NCBI RefSeq assembly: GCF_963678635.1
Contig: NC_087067.1
Span: 2,110,001 to 2,174,000, forward strand
DNA: 64,000 nucleotides
From: Symsagittifera roscoffensis
Lineage: Eukaryota; Xenacoelomorpha; Acoela; Convolutidae
Reading direction: 5' to 3'
Shown: positions 1 to 11,309 of the stretch, one piece after another
How the letters are laid out: each line of letters starts with the position of its first letter
How positions within the stretch are numbered: position 1 is the stretch's first letter
Position numbers and translations under genes: made by a program
The notes under the pieces: model-generated
What the model saw: only the letters and a program-made list of their open reading frames with translations
Database searches by the model: none
What the model was told of the DNA's origin: nothing

Positions 1-327
1 ACTTTCCCTTCCAGCCGGAAGCATAAAAAAAGATAAAAAACCTGATAACCTTTCAAAAGGCGCTAAATTCAGTCACAAAGTCGATTAAAAAATTAGCCGA
101 AACAATTCAGGACAAAGCTTTCAATCTAAAAAAGGAAAAATTATGCAACGTCAAAGGCTATTTTTTTTTACAAATTACAGAATTGAAACCAAAACTCTTT
201 CAATTGCAAAAAAAACTGTTTACAGAACAACAAAAAACGTTGACGTGAAAACTAGGCCGACCAAACACGAGCAGAAAAATAGATAGGCCGATATTTTTTT
301 GAAAAAGGATATTTTCCAATAAAATAA

Positions 328-390
328 CAGGTCCTAGACGTATTCGTTAACTCTGGACCAAATGTGCTTAAGAAGCTACGCAGATTGAAT
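328..390 (-). repeat. internally deleted tRNA-like repeat
   Basis: Reads ACAGGTCCTAG joined directly to ACGTATTCGTTA. The fuller copy at 16974-17046 has about 45 extra bases at that joint, including the B-box. This is therefore a deletion derivative of the same tRNA-like family. Confidence 0.4.
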
Positions 391-507
391 TCATTTCAAA
401 CTTAAAGCGAAGCTGCGCTTCCCCAAACACTAGCGAGAAAATGACAAAAAATTCAATAGGTGAAATAAAAAAGTAAAAAACAATCCTCTAATTAGTAAAA
501 TTTTTGC

Positions 508-578
508 TGGAATCGGATTCGAATCTACGACCTCGAGATTTGTAATCTCAAGTTCTCGCACGGGCCCTTAGAAGATTA
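508..578 (-). repeat. tRNA-derived SINE-like element
   Basis: On the minus strand a B-box-like GATTCGAATCC (515-525) lies downstream of an anticodon-arm-like stretch (CGAGA pairing with TCTCG) and a D-arm-like segment. The T-stem pairs poorly, so this is a decayed tRNA-derived repeat head and not a working tRNA. It sits among A-rich dispersed repeats. Confidence 0.45.
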
Positions 579-663
579 TCAAAAAAAGCCACCAATGAAG
601 CATCTATAGATGCTAATAAATTTCCAAAGCTATGAAGCATAATTGCCACCTAGTATAAATAAA

Positions 664-742
664 ACTAGTGCTAAGAGCGGCGTTGAACCTCCAACCAGTA
701 GATTAGGAGTCTCGCGTCCTTCCTTCCATCTGGGCCAAAGCC
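664..742 (-). repeat. tRNA-Arg(CCT)-like repeat head
   Basis: Minus strand reads TGGCCCAGATGG (A-box region), then GAGACTCCTAATCT (anticodon-arm type with CCT in the loop), then B-box GGTTCAACGCC. The ends AGCGGC and GCCGCT can pair as a six-bp acceptor stem. Extra bases in the D-arm argue for a SINE-like derivative; a real tRNA-Arg pseudogene is the alternative. Confidence 0.5.
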
Positions 743-939
743 GCTTTAAGATCGGTAAATACTAGCCACAAACAAAACAAGGGACAGATTATATAAAATT
801 TACATCCTACAGATCGTGATAATAGCAAAAGTGCCATCAAATGAGCATTTTATTTGCGAGTTAGGTTGAAAAGCAGCAGAGCCATACTTAACTACTACGC
901 TCGCTAAAGTAATCAAGCTATCAAACCACAGGCGTAACG

Positions 940-1045
940 GAAATCAAAAGTCAACTGCGAAAAATCAAATTTTAGCCTTAACAAAAAACCAACAATCATC
1001 GCGACCTACATAAGAGTCTTCACTACGGTCATCGACTCTTGAAAA
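940..1045 (+). repeat. R1 family, right end with terminal hairpin
   Basis: Ends like the other R1 copies (AAATCAAATTTTAG, then GACCTACATAAGAGTC). The last segment is a hairpin with stem AAGAGTC (1012-1018) and GACTCTT (1034-1040) around a 15-nt loop. The left part of the element is missing. Confidence 0.55.
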
Positions 1046-1199
1046 AAACTGCATTCGACCAAAAAACATGATTTCAAACGAGTTCATTATGGAAACGATA
1101 AAAATTAAACCAAAGCTCCATTCATTACTTTCTAGTGAGAGAAAAACAAAAATTTTAAACAAAAACCGTCCTAAAATAAAAAAGTATAACACATTTAAA

Positions 1200-1890
1200 A
1201 ATATTAGCGAACCTTCTTAGAACTCAATTAACTGCACTATTATAGAACATTACCTCAGGCTAAGTGCACAGAATAATAGTCTGAGTTTGAGATGTTTCAG
1301 TGATTTTGTTAGGCGATTTGTTAATTGGAATAAAATTTTATGTACCGAGCAATTGTCTTCAAACTTCTTCAGACATATAAAAGAGCAATTGAAACATTCA
1401 TGATTTTATCTGATACAAGCAGTTTTGTTAAGTATGTGAAGTGTATAGCAAAGCCTCGTCTTTTTAAAGCTGAGAATACACGCTTTTAAATAGCTATTTT
1501 CATAATAAAAGTTAATGGTTTGCAAAAAGTTAGTTTCGCATTAAAAAAGCCAGGCAGGCTGGCATAAACTTTAGCATGAAAATCTGAAGCTATTAAATTG
1601 AACATTTTCGAAGTAATTTTCTTAAAATCAAAAACTTCAAATCAAATTTTAGCGGATTTCTAGGTTAAAAAAATTACCGACACCAGTTACCTAAGAGGAT
1701 CTGACTGCCTATCTTCACTTAAAAAAAAGTAACATGGCCTAGGACACAAAAACGTAATTTGAGCATTTTTCACCTGAAGTTGAACACACTCCTCGAAACA
1801 TAAATGAACAAATAGCCGATGCAGAGGCGGTGTAGCGCTTGGTGTTCATGAGAACGAAAAAAATAACAGCTGCTTGAAAAAAGATTATGA
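1200..1890. other. AT-rich stretch, nothing recognised
   Basis: No open frame of coding character, RNA gene or repeat shared with the rest of the window was found. Confidence 0.4.
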
Positions 1891-1892
1891 AA

Positions 1893-1970
1893 AATTAAGC
1901 ACACCCTTGGATTTGAACCCCTAACTTAATTGTTAGGAGCCAATTGCTTTGAATATTAAGCCACACAAGC
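1893..1970 (-). repeat. tRNA-like element with good B-box
   Basis: Minus strand has TGGCTTAATATTCAAAG (A-box-like), an anticodon-type arm AATTG/CAATT around GCTCCTAA, and B-box GGTTCAAATCC (1909-1919). The loop contains CTCCTAA as in the element at 664-742, so both probably derive from an Arg(CCT)-type tRNA. The loop is one base too long for a normal tRNA. Confidence 0.5.
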
Positions 1971-1979
1971 TTCATATAC

Positions 1980-4900
1980 ATCACGATTGATTTTTACAAA
2001 CGTGATCGCACATGAAAACAGCTTCGCCGAAAATTCCGTTTCCAATTTAGGGATAATAAAAAATCCATGGAGATTAAGAATTTTACGCGATAAAAAACAA
2101 GTCTTTTGTTCTGGCCTTCAATCCCACAAGCTTCTTACAACGTTAATTGACATAAAAATATGTTTCCACGAAAAACCAATTAATAAACAAATTTCAATTG
2201 TATAGAAAATGTGTGTTCAATTATTTTTTTTCTGCGCAATTTTTACTAAAAACAAACTGAACTCGGAAATCATTTTCTAGGCCTTTATTTTTTTAGTCAA
2301 CATGTAATCAAAAATAACAACCTTCTATTCGAACCTTTTGGCAACACGAAGCAATTATATTTTCTAGTTTTCATAATTGGACTTCATTTGCAAAAAATCA
2401 TTCAAAAAAATAAGCCGTGGTTTTGAAATAAATCTCATTAAAAAACCATTTCTCACAATTCACCTTCAAAGGCATTATCTTGATCACTAAAAACAAACAG
2501 AGAAGACAAAATATGGTGGCAAAAAAACTAAAATTTAAATTGACATTTGCTTCTAAAATTTGCTCAGTGACTGTGAGTGAAAAAAATTGCTTTGTAAACT
2601 AATTTTGAAACTTAAAGATCAGCTCGAAAACTGGAAATTCAAGTCAGGGGCAGATTTCAATTGACAAGAATCTCAAAGGTGAATTGATGGACCAATTTGG
2701 GTAAACAATGATAGTAAAATTTTTGAAAACCCAAAATGAACCAATTATTACGCTACCATCATCGTCGTCATAAAATATGGACTCCTCGGACCTTGATGAT
2801 TACCAGTGGCGTACCATTCTTTAATTTCAGACGCTCTCGATTCCCAAATAACGGTGGCGATCGACCATTGCTTTAAAAACCATCAATGTCACAGCTTCTT
2901 GTAGCGCAATGCATTAGCAGCGATTAGCATTTTTTGCAATTGCTTTCGACATACTAACACCATTTCAGAACATAAATTTCCATTTTAGGTGCCTTGTTAC
3001 TCCGGATGTTTTGTCACATTCTTTTTCACTCACTAACGATAATTTAGGTCATCGACCTTCAGGCTGGATTATGCGCATGTAATAAAAAAGTAGAGTTGAA
3101 AACGGATTGTGAGATAAAAACCTGTCTTAAAAATTGAAACAGGGGGAACTTGCCCTAACGCATCACTCAATCGTCATAATAAAAGCCCAGTTTAAACCCA
3201 TAATTACTCCGCTTCTTGTTCTTGCAAATGATACTCCTTGTTGTAATCTCTTATCCTCTTTTCGATTAAACTCCGCTCCATTTTTAATACCCAAATTCTA
3301 CCCGATTGTGATTCTTTGAATCATCTCAACCCCAAATCTCGGTAGATTAAAGCCCCTCCCCTCTTATATTTCTTGTTCACGCGGTAACTAAGTCCTCCAA
3401 ATGAGTCTGAGAAAGACTTAAGTAATGGAATAAGTAAGACTGTTCGGCAATCAGCGTTGCAAAAAATGAAATTTAAGGAGAAACACGCATCAGAAAAGGG
3501 GCAAATTTGTTGAATTGAATTAGGATTAAAAAATAGGGAGGCTTTAATAAGTCGCGAGATTCAGAGAGGCAATTACGGTTGACCTCAAAAAGCAGCACCT
3601 ACCCACAAGGCATTTTTATTGTTGTTCCCACACCGTGATACTTTCATTTCAACACGTTGCATAATTGCATCCGCGGTGCAAGATCGTCGCCCGGCCTAAG
3701 GAAACATTTCCAATGAATACCATTGAAATTCCCCTAGTCTGACTTATTGCTTGTCAAACAGGAAGTTATAGACAAAGAAGTGTTCGCAAAACTTTCATGA
3801 GGTAATTCTATAATTCATGAACTTTGAGAATGATATCACGTTAAAAACGCCTCCTAACCCAATAAAAACATTTCGGATATCTTTTCCCCCCGATTGCAAA
3901 ATGGGGAGGTTCGTCACTAGGTACCCTAGGGGGAATTTGTTAGAGATACACTTTTCTATAGTAAACAGCATAATATTATCAGTTTTTGAAATGACTTTTT
4001 TCAGTTTTTGAAATGACTTTTTTCAAACCGAAAAACATTTTTCTGCCATCTGGTCTAGATCTACTCAAAAGTCCTTGACCTAGTTATTGCTTCTGCAAAC
4101 GACTGCAAATTATTTAAATGATGATCTTTGAGCCATCGACAATATTTTTTTGAACAAAGTCGCAAAGATTCATCGCTCATTTTATTACACTCACTAAATT
4201 AAAACATGTTTTTGAAATCGAATCAATTGATGCAATTTCAACGGCTTAATGTTGTTCAAATCAGTTTCGAGTTCAAATGTTCTTCTGTTCCTGTTGGCTA
4301 GTTATCTCTCTAAAGAAATGCAGCACCACTACCAAATCCATACATAACATACATTCATTGAACATCCATATCTTCAACATGCATAATGCATGTCTCCCTC
4401 CTTCTATTATTCAAGCTTCTCTTATACCAATTCTGTTCCTTGTTTCGCGCTATATGATTCGTTTTAGGACATTCAGATCGACTTTCTTTCCTTTCTTCTG
4501 CCTTTTGCTTAGCTTGCTTCCTAAATGTGCCTCTCGCTTTTGTATCGAATCACAATCAAAATGAGAGCAATCAAATTGAAGCAACAAACGAAACTTAGGG
4601 TCATACTTATTTTAAATGGATCTAATAATGGCACCGAAATCAAAATTTCCCAGCAAAATGTCTAATAATTACATATTCAACCCTTACGCAATATGAGCGC
4701 AAAATCAGACAAGTTTTAGAAAATCAGCCCAAGACATCTGCAAAAGACTTTCAACAGTTTTCTGAATCCGTCTAATGAACCGTATAAAAAGGCAGCTAAG
4801 CTTCGAAAATTGACATTAACCAAAAAGTTTTGTTTTAGCAACCGACTGACGGCGATCAAAATTGCAACACTGCAGTAGTTAAAAAAACTATTCGATCTTG

Positions 4901-6280
4901 AGCAACAAATTTTGAGGCAAGATAGTTTTTGAAAAGATCACTTTTAATGGCATTACTTGCCATTTTCCGAATTTTAATGAACTCTCATACAAGCTATCTT
5001 TACGCGTTTAGACAAAATATTCCACAAAACCAGCCCTGAACTATGTTCTGCTCCATAAATAGCATTAGACAGTTTTATGTACTTGGCTCAATGGCAAAAT
5101 ATAGCGTTTTGCTTATCCTTCCATAGAATCAGAGCACTATAAATCTATCAACTTGAAGAGCTCTTTAAATAGGTAGCAGTTTATTTTGAGATCCCAAATG
5201 GGAAATTAACAAACCATCAGTCCGATTATTTAAGAAAACAACATGAAATAACCTTTGACTCAATTTTAGCCGTAAGGCGCAAACGCCACACAACCACCGT
5301 TTGCAGAAGAAGGAGAAAAAAAGAGAGACTTGAATCACAAAGAATGATAATTAATATCCGGTTGTCAAAATGGGTTCAACGGGGTTGCAAGGTCTACATA
5401 AAAGCGCACTTCTTCATGACTTTATTATCGAGTTATTTTACGGGGAGAGCTTCTTGCTGTCTTCTATTCTGAGCTGAAAGAGCAAATGAATCACGCATGA
5501 TCAACTCAGAGGAAATGAATTCTATTCAATTTAACTCAAGTCATGTGATAACTTCACACAATTTTAAGACCTGAATAAATACACTTCTGAAACAAGTGAA
5601 AAAAATTTTAAGTTTAATTCAGACCACTTGTATAATTTAAGGTAAATTATAACTTGTAAAGCTGTATGCTATTGAACTCAATTAATTCACTTCATGAAAT
5701 AATGAAGGTCATACTAACTTCCAGGACCTAAAGTTAACGAGCTACGACTTTTTGTGGAAAAAATAATAATTTCAGAGGACAGCAAAAATTACTCGAAAAC
5801 TTACAAACAACATTGCTAGCCGACTTTTGTTAAACTTGAAAAAAGTTTTTAAAAAATAAAAAAACTAATGACTGCTTACTTCGATTCCATAGCTTATCAG
5901 AAAAAATATGCTCAATTTCTAGCTAATTTCATTTTAAGGAAACTTGTTAAATTCCATTTTGCTTCTAACTGACATATTTTCAGACAAAAAGTACCAACGG
6001 GAAATTCCATATTCCACCAGTGACTAGTGACAATTTTGAAAACCAACACAATTTTTGTACAGTAATACGATAAATTTTAGTCAGAAGCGTTTTAAAATGT
6101 CACAACGCATACTTCTTCAGTTTTATTTTCATGTGTACTTTTAGTCGTGAGGCGACAATTCGTCGCAAACGACTAATCGATGTAATTAAAAAACGCTGTA
6201 ATTCACAGCAAGCATCTATTCGTAGCAAGCGACAATTAGAAGCTTCAAAATTGTTAATCAGATCAAAAGAAGACGAGATG
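1980..6280. other. low-repeat stretch, no supportable gene
   Basis: Mostly unlike the dispersed repeats elsewhere. Only short frames without family signatures occur. A 15-codon frame at 2776 has no convincing splice sites. The 2740-3700 part looks slightly richer in GC and could hold UTR or regulatory DNA, but I see no specific site. Confidence 0.35.
3979..4024. repeat. 23-bp tandem duplication
   Basis: CAGTTTTTGAAATGACTTTT followed by TTC occurs twice head to tail. Confidence 0.7.
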
Positions 6281-6351
6281 AAAAATTAAACTCAGAGGCA
6301 AAGCTGAGCTTCGCACCAATTGCGATAAAAATAACAATGACTATGAAAATC

Positions 6352-6430
6352 AAACGATTTGCGATTAAAATAACGGTTTGCGATTAAAAAAACGGTTTGC
6401 GATTAAAATAACGGTTTGCGATAAAAAATA
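6352..6430. repeat. ~20-bp minisatellite, four units
   Basis: The unit GTTTGCGATTAAAATAACG is repeated about four times with small changes, next to a degenerate GCAAAGC-TGA-GCTTCGC hairpin module at about 6293. Confidence 0.7.
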
Positions 6431-6474
6431 ACAACGACTATGAAAATCAATTGTTTTTGTCAATAAAATGCAAC

Positions 6475-7130
6475 GTCCAAAATATCCGAAACAAAATAGC
6501 CGGCACCACTAGAAACTCTACAAAGAGCGGTGGAAATGCTATAACGAATCCAATTGTTCATAAAACTCCTTTTTAAGTTCATTACTCATAAAAAAGACTA
6601 ATCGAATTGACAAAAAGCCTTCAAAATTTTTTTCTTCAAAACAACATTGGAAGAAAGCCAAAAAATCTTGTAACGAAACAAAGAAACTATCATCAACATT
6701 AAAAGCTTTACTAGAAGCAATCTGAATGCTAGAAAAAAGCACTACCTACAAAAAATATTCTGCGCGGAAACTAGCCTACAAAAATAAGCAGACAGACAAT
6801 AATCTAAATCAGCCAAAATTCTTTATTTGTGAGAAAAACAGGTCTCAACTGGAATCGATTTTCTGGGCTTTATCGTCTCAAGCATGGGGATTAGAGCAAC
6901 TTAGAATAAAGCTAAATCATTGAGCTACGGGAACTAAGCCGACAAAAATAACAGACGGACGATAGTCCGAAAAAGCACAAAAAAAACACCCAGCCGGGTT
7001 CGAACCGCAAAACTTTGCCGTTTCAAGCAGTTGCTTTACCTCTTCTCCAGATGCACCGTCTCAAGCAGTTGTTTTACCTCTTCTCCAGATGCACCGGATT
7101 GGATTTGAATTTATAATCACCAACCTTAAA
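6475..7130 (-). repeat. composite tRNA-like repeat R7, copy 1
   Basis: Shares its order of segments with 8972-9395: AAAATATCCG...ACTCTACAAAGAGC, then a degenerate tRNA-like block (6838-6905), then a tRNA-like block whose minus strand carries a perfect B-box GGTTCGAACCC (about 6997-7007) and a Ser(TGA)-like arm CTTGAAACGG. Beyond the tRNA-like part comes a flank, TGAATTTATAATCACC, shared with the copies at 9350 and 16490. Most likely a SINE or tRNA-containing composite repeat. Confidence 0.55.
7021..7096. repeat. 38-bp tandem duplication inside a tRNA-like element
   Basis: Positions 7021-7058 and 7059-7096 are the same 38-bp segment with two differences. It covers the 5' half of the tRNA-like unit (TCAAGCAGTTG...CCAGATGCACCG), so the A-box region is doubled. 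Confidence 0.75.
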
Positions 7131-8970
7131 AACGACCTTCCAATAAATTATACTAACATTTCATGTTATTCTATAGAACGAACTGGTTCGCTAACAGTTT
7201 GTTTTTCTAAGCAAGCTTTTCAAGTGATCGGTAAACCTTTTCGAACAGTTTTAAAACAGTTTCACTGCAGGAAAATTTTTACTCGCAGAATGATGACACA
7301 TGTTCATTTCGAACTTATGGGAAATTTTCAAAAAAACCTACACAATGGCTTTCTTCAATGCGGATTGAATCAACTTAACCCCCGAAAATTGAATGCAGAC
7401 AAAAGGCTGCAAACCATGCATCTGCCTACGAAATAAACTATTTTATCGCGGCTTACTTGTTAAATGATGTAAACACCCTGTTGTTTTGAAACACAGCAAA
7501 AATGGCTTTGTATAGAAACTGTTTGAAAACAGTGTTTTAAACGGCTTTAGAATATCGTTTTAAAACGTGCGAACCCTGCGTTGAAGTTTGGAAAAACTAA
7601 GGTTATTTCAAAGAGCAAATCAATTCGCCAAAAGTTCGTTTTTCAAGCCAGTCACTGATGCGAAGTTAATTCATAAAGTGAGTCGGTGGTTCTATAAAAC
7701 AAAATTATTCACGCAAGATATTCTGGTGGTAATACTTTGAATGCATTCGAAGTTAATTGCATTGTTTGGAATTCTTCACATAAAAAATTAAATGATTCAA
7801 GCACGCTGTTGATGCAATGAAACCTACAAATATTTCAAAGTTTTTATCGCATATCTGAAACTCTGAAACATTTCGATTCGAAGATCTTTTATTAGCTTGG
7901 ATTGCTTTGGAAAAAACTTAAAATGATCAAGCAAGCTACTGAAGTGTAAAAACATCGAAAATTTTCGAAATCTTGTCGCTTCAATAGGATGCACGAATCT
8001 CGTTTTCGAACCGGAAGAACAGGTGTTTCTAGGCAAGCTATTCAAATGATGAAACTTCGATACATTTCAAATTAGTACACAGTTTGAACCGGCTCGCAAA
8101 AAAACAGTTTGCAACGTCTCAGAACAAAAAAAAACGTTGTGGCAGATTGGTTTGTTTCAGAAAAGGAAGCTCTCCACGCAAAACTTCATGAAAAAAAAAC
8201 TCATTTTTCAAAAAACATTCTAGAATATTCCTGGCCTTCTCATAAACATTGAGCATTAAGATATTTCTTAAACGTCTTAAGCTTTGTGCTGGACCAAATT
8301 AAAATATTGCGTACAGTTAAACATATCGTCCGCAATGCATTCTGACTTTGTTTATTAGGTAAAATGTGACGTCAAATGACAAACAAAATAGCTAGATAGT
8401 TCGTAAAAATTGATGCGAAAATCATCAGGACGTGTAACGTCAAGAGCGTGTACTGCATTTAAAAAATCCATAATTCGCATAATCAGCAAAATTTTATAAT
8501 TCGCGTGCTTTTTGCCCAATCCAAGTACAAACTGAAAAAGAAAATTTTCACATCTCTAGCAACTAAACCCAATCCAACGGTAAAAATTCAGATCTCTAGG
8601 AACTAAACCCAACACACTCCCAAACCTCAACCCACTCTCAACAGCAAACGCGGTAATTTCGATCGCCAAAAACCATAGTTAGCTCGAAAATCCATGATAT
8701 TATTCAAAATATTTAATTAGTTCTCAAAATACTTCTGGATTAAAAACTTGAATGTTTGGAAAAAAAAAACGCGCGTTTTGGATTAACCGTACAATTTCCC
8801 TCCAAGTCGATTTATGGAGGAAAAATATAGATTTTTCATGAACTAACTTTGAGCATAGCCTATATTCGTTCAAAAATACCGTATAACTGAAATAATTGAA
8901 TACAGAAGCGATGGAATTGAAATCAAATTAAAAAATCTTCAAAAAATTGATTTTTGTCTAAACAAAATTG
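7130..8970. other. AT-rich stretch, nothing recognised
   Basis: No gene, RNA or shared repeat family was found. Short frames at 7089-7436 and 7824-8045 lack coding character. Confidence 0.35.
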
Positions 8971-8971
8971 C

Positions 8972-9395
8972 AAAGGCCCAAAATATCCGGAACAAAATTA
9001 CCTGCAATGTTATGAACTCTACAAAGAGCTTTGCAAATGCTAGAATGAAGTCGAACTTTCAAAAAACTCCTTTCTGAGGGAACTAAGTCAGCAAGAATCT
9101 AAATAGCCGAAAACGTTCAATTTGCAAAGAAACAGGTCCCAACTGGAATTGAACTTCTGGGCTTTGTCGTCTCATGCACTGGTGTTATTGCAACTTGGAA
9201 GAAATCTGAAACTTCAAAAAAATCGGGCGACGGGAATCAAGATGAAAAAGCACAAACTCTGGTTTGCAAAAAAAAAACAGATCCCGCTCAGATTCGAACC
9301 ACAGGCCTTTGCCGTCTCAAGCAGGTGTGTTACCTCTACGCCGCATGCGCCGGATGGTTGACTGAATTTGAAGTTATAATCAGGAACCATGCATT
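8972..9395 (-). repeat. composite tRNA-like repeat R7, copy 2
   Basis: Same order of blocks as copy 1 at 6475. The second tRNA-like block (9280-9352) has minus-strand A-box region GGCGTAGAGGTAACACACC, arm CTTGAGACGGC and B-box GGTTCGAATC (9291-9300). The first block (9122-9200) is degenerate. Confidence 0.55.
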
Positions 9396-9670
9396 CGAAA
9401 GAAAACTGAAAATAAATTTAAAATAAAAATCGCTTGGAAGTTTATTCTTTTCAAACTGACAGTTTTAGCGCGTATAAGAAACTTGTTAAAAAACATAAGT
9501 GAAAAAGCCTTTCATCGTGTTATTTTCATCAAATTGAATTCAATAATCAATTGCACAGAATTTTCTTTAAAAAATACCCGGCAAATAAACCGACAAAAAA
9601 GGACCGAAATCAATTAAGCCTCCAAAAAAAAAACTTTTTTTATCTGAAATTTTTTCTACCATTACATCCA

Positions 9671-9722
9671 GTAACGCATTAACTCTAGGCATATTAACAC
9701 TAGGCATTAACTCTAGGCACTG
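9671..9722. repeat. short tandem repeat around CTAGGCA
   Basis: CATTAACTCTAGGCA and a shortened variant are repeated about three times. Confidence 0.55.
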
Positions 9723-9822
9723 TTAAACGTGAAACGAGCTGAAAAAGGAGAACTCGAAATTGGAGCTCAACCTGTGAACAAAAATGTTTTCGGGAAAAAG
9801 ACGTCTAGTACCCGATTGCAAA

Positions 9823-9843
9823 ACCCATGCTTATCGCAAGGGT
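9823..9843. repeat. hairpin module ACCCATGC/GCAAGGGT
   Basis: A near-palindrome with a 5-nt loop preceded by GTCTAGTACCCGATTGC. Related modules lie at 17150, 25591 and 35550, and the last is fused to a tRNA-like element. A poly-G tract with one interruption follows at 9944-9962. Confidence 0.5.
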
Positions 9844-9969
9844 AATTAGAACAATATTTGTGTAATTAACAGCATATTTAAAACAGAATTATTTTTCAGA
9901 ATTAATACATGCTTGGGGAGGGTATCTACGGTAGGTCACTTATGGGGGGAGGGGGGGGGGGGAGATTGT

Positions 9970-11225
9970 ACGGTTGATTTGGCAATTTAATTATTCAAAG
10001 AAAATTTTTTAAACGTAGATTCAAAATAGTGCTTAATCTGTGTAAATGGATATGAGCGGGTTTTGTGGGCATCAAAGCATTAAATGTTTATTTACGAAGA
10101 AGCTACGACTCTGCCAACGAGTCGTCTCATCAAAATCAAAAAATTCATCGAAGCGCAAGCAAATGCAAAGCGCAATCTGCTAAGGAACAGAAAAAATCAG
10201 AAAAATCATATTATTTAGTTGTAAGCTTTTCTCATTGTTTACAGGAAATTAGTATGCCTCGCTTCATCTTAAAATCTGCTTCAATCACAAAGGGGCATAG
10301 ATAGCTTTGTTACTATGAGCTTAAGGCAGTTGAAAACCATTAGACCTTTTGCAGCTTTTGCAGATGGAGCACGTCGGACATCATAACCGAGTTTACAAGA
10401 AGTGTACTTTTTAGAAGTGTATTTTTCGAAAATATTTTCCTTTGAAAGCTGCTAAATCTCTGATATTATCATATCCAACATCTTTAAGCAAAAAAATGTT
10501 GAGATAGCGACTTGAGCCCTCTTTGGTGTGTATTGGCACAAAAAGCGCCTTTAAAAACGTTAAAGTTGACCGGTCAATTGTAAATATTTTCAATATTTGA
10601 TCCAACTAGGCCAATTGAATAGTCTTTGAAGACATAGGGTGCGCCCATCTAGCGCGCCCTTTAAAGCGGCTCTTGACTGCCCTTAGCTACCCAAACTTTT
10701 TTCAAATTTCAACATTGACTTTCAGGCATAATAGTTATCAAAGTCAATGACATGTTGTGAAAAGAGCATTACTTTGCTTTTGTACATCAATAATGTTGCA
10801 TGATTTCTGCTTGTTCAAAAAATAACCTACAAAAGCACGCAGGTATTATAATCTTACAAAACAGAATTAATTTGGAGTCAAATATAGAGACTGAATATGG
10901 TATAATTCGGATACCGGCTCTAGCTGAGCGCTTAATAGCTGCAAACTTATCTAGAGAAGAGTAAATTAACTACATTAGCTGTGTTACATTTCATTTGACG
11001 CCTTCACTGCCAATTTCAATTAAACTTCACAAGTATGTTGAGAGCTTTCGTTTCAGATGAAGTTAAAAAATGATTAATTCAAAAACCCGCGGGTCAATTT
11101 TGCTGTCCCTTTTTTTAAGCAAAGTTGTTGACGTTAAAGCAATCGGAATAAAGACTATTTCCAGTCTAACAACTAGTTTAACAAAATCACTTGAATCATT
11201 TGACACCCCAGTTGAAAACCAAAAC
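9970..11225. other. stretch without supportable gene
   Basis: A 79-codon open frame at 10065 ends near a donor-like GTAAGC (about 10217), but no acceptor or family supports it. Nothing else was recognised. Confidence 0.3.
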
Positions 11226-11229
11226 CAGA

Positions 11230-11308
11230 GCGTAAACCTGCACACGAGACGTACATTGACACAAATGCCTGCGAAGACAAAGTTCCGTGGTTCGAATCCG
11301 ACCAGCAT
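11230..11308 (+). repeat. tRNA-like element, plus strand
   Basis: B-box GGTTCGAATCC (11288-11298) is followed by GACCAGCA and a T7 run that could act as a pol III terminator. The upstream half is too diverged to give a clean A-box. The 3' part resembles the element at 508-578. It is the one tRNA-like copy left of 36 kb that lies on the plus strand. Confidence 0.45.
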
Positions 11309-11309
11309 T

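Noticed and set aside
10065-10217. Frame with SYDSANESSHQNQKIHRSASK and a donor-like GTAAGC
   Set aside because: No acceptor, partner exon or family; composition alone is too weak.
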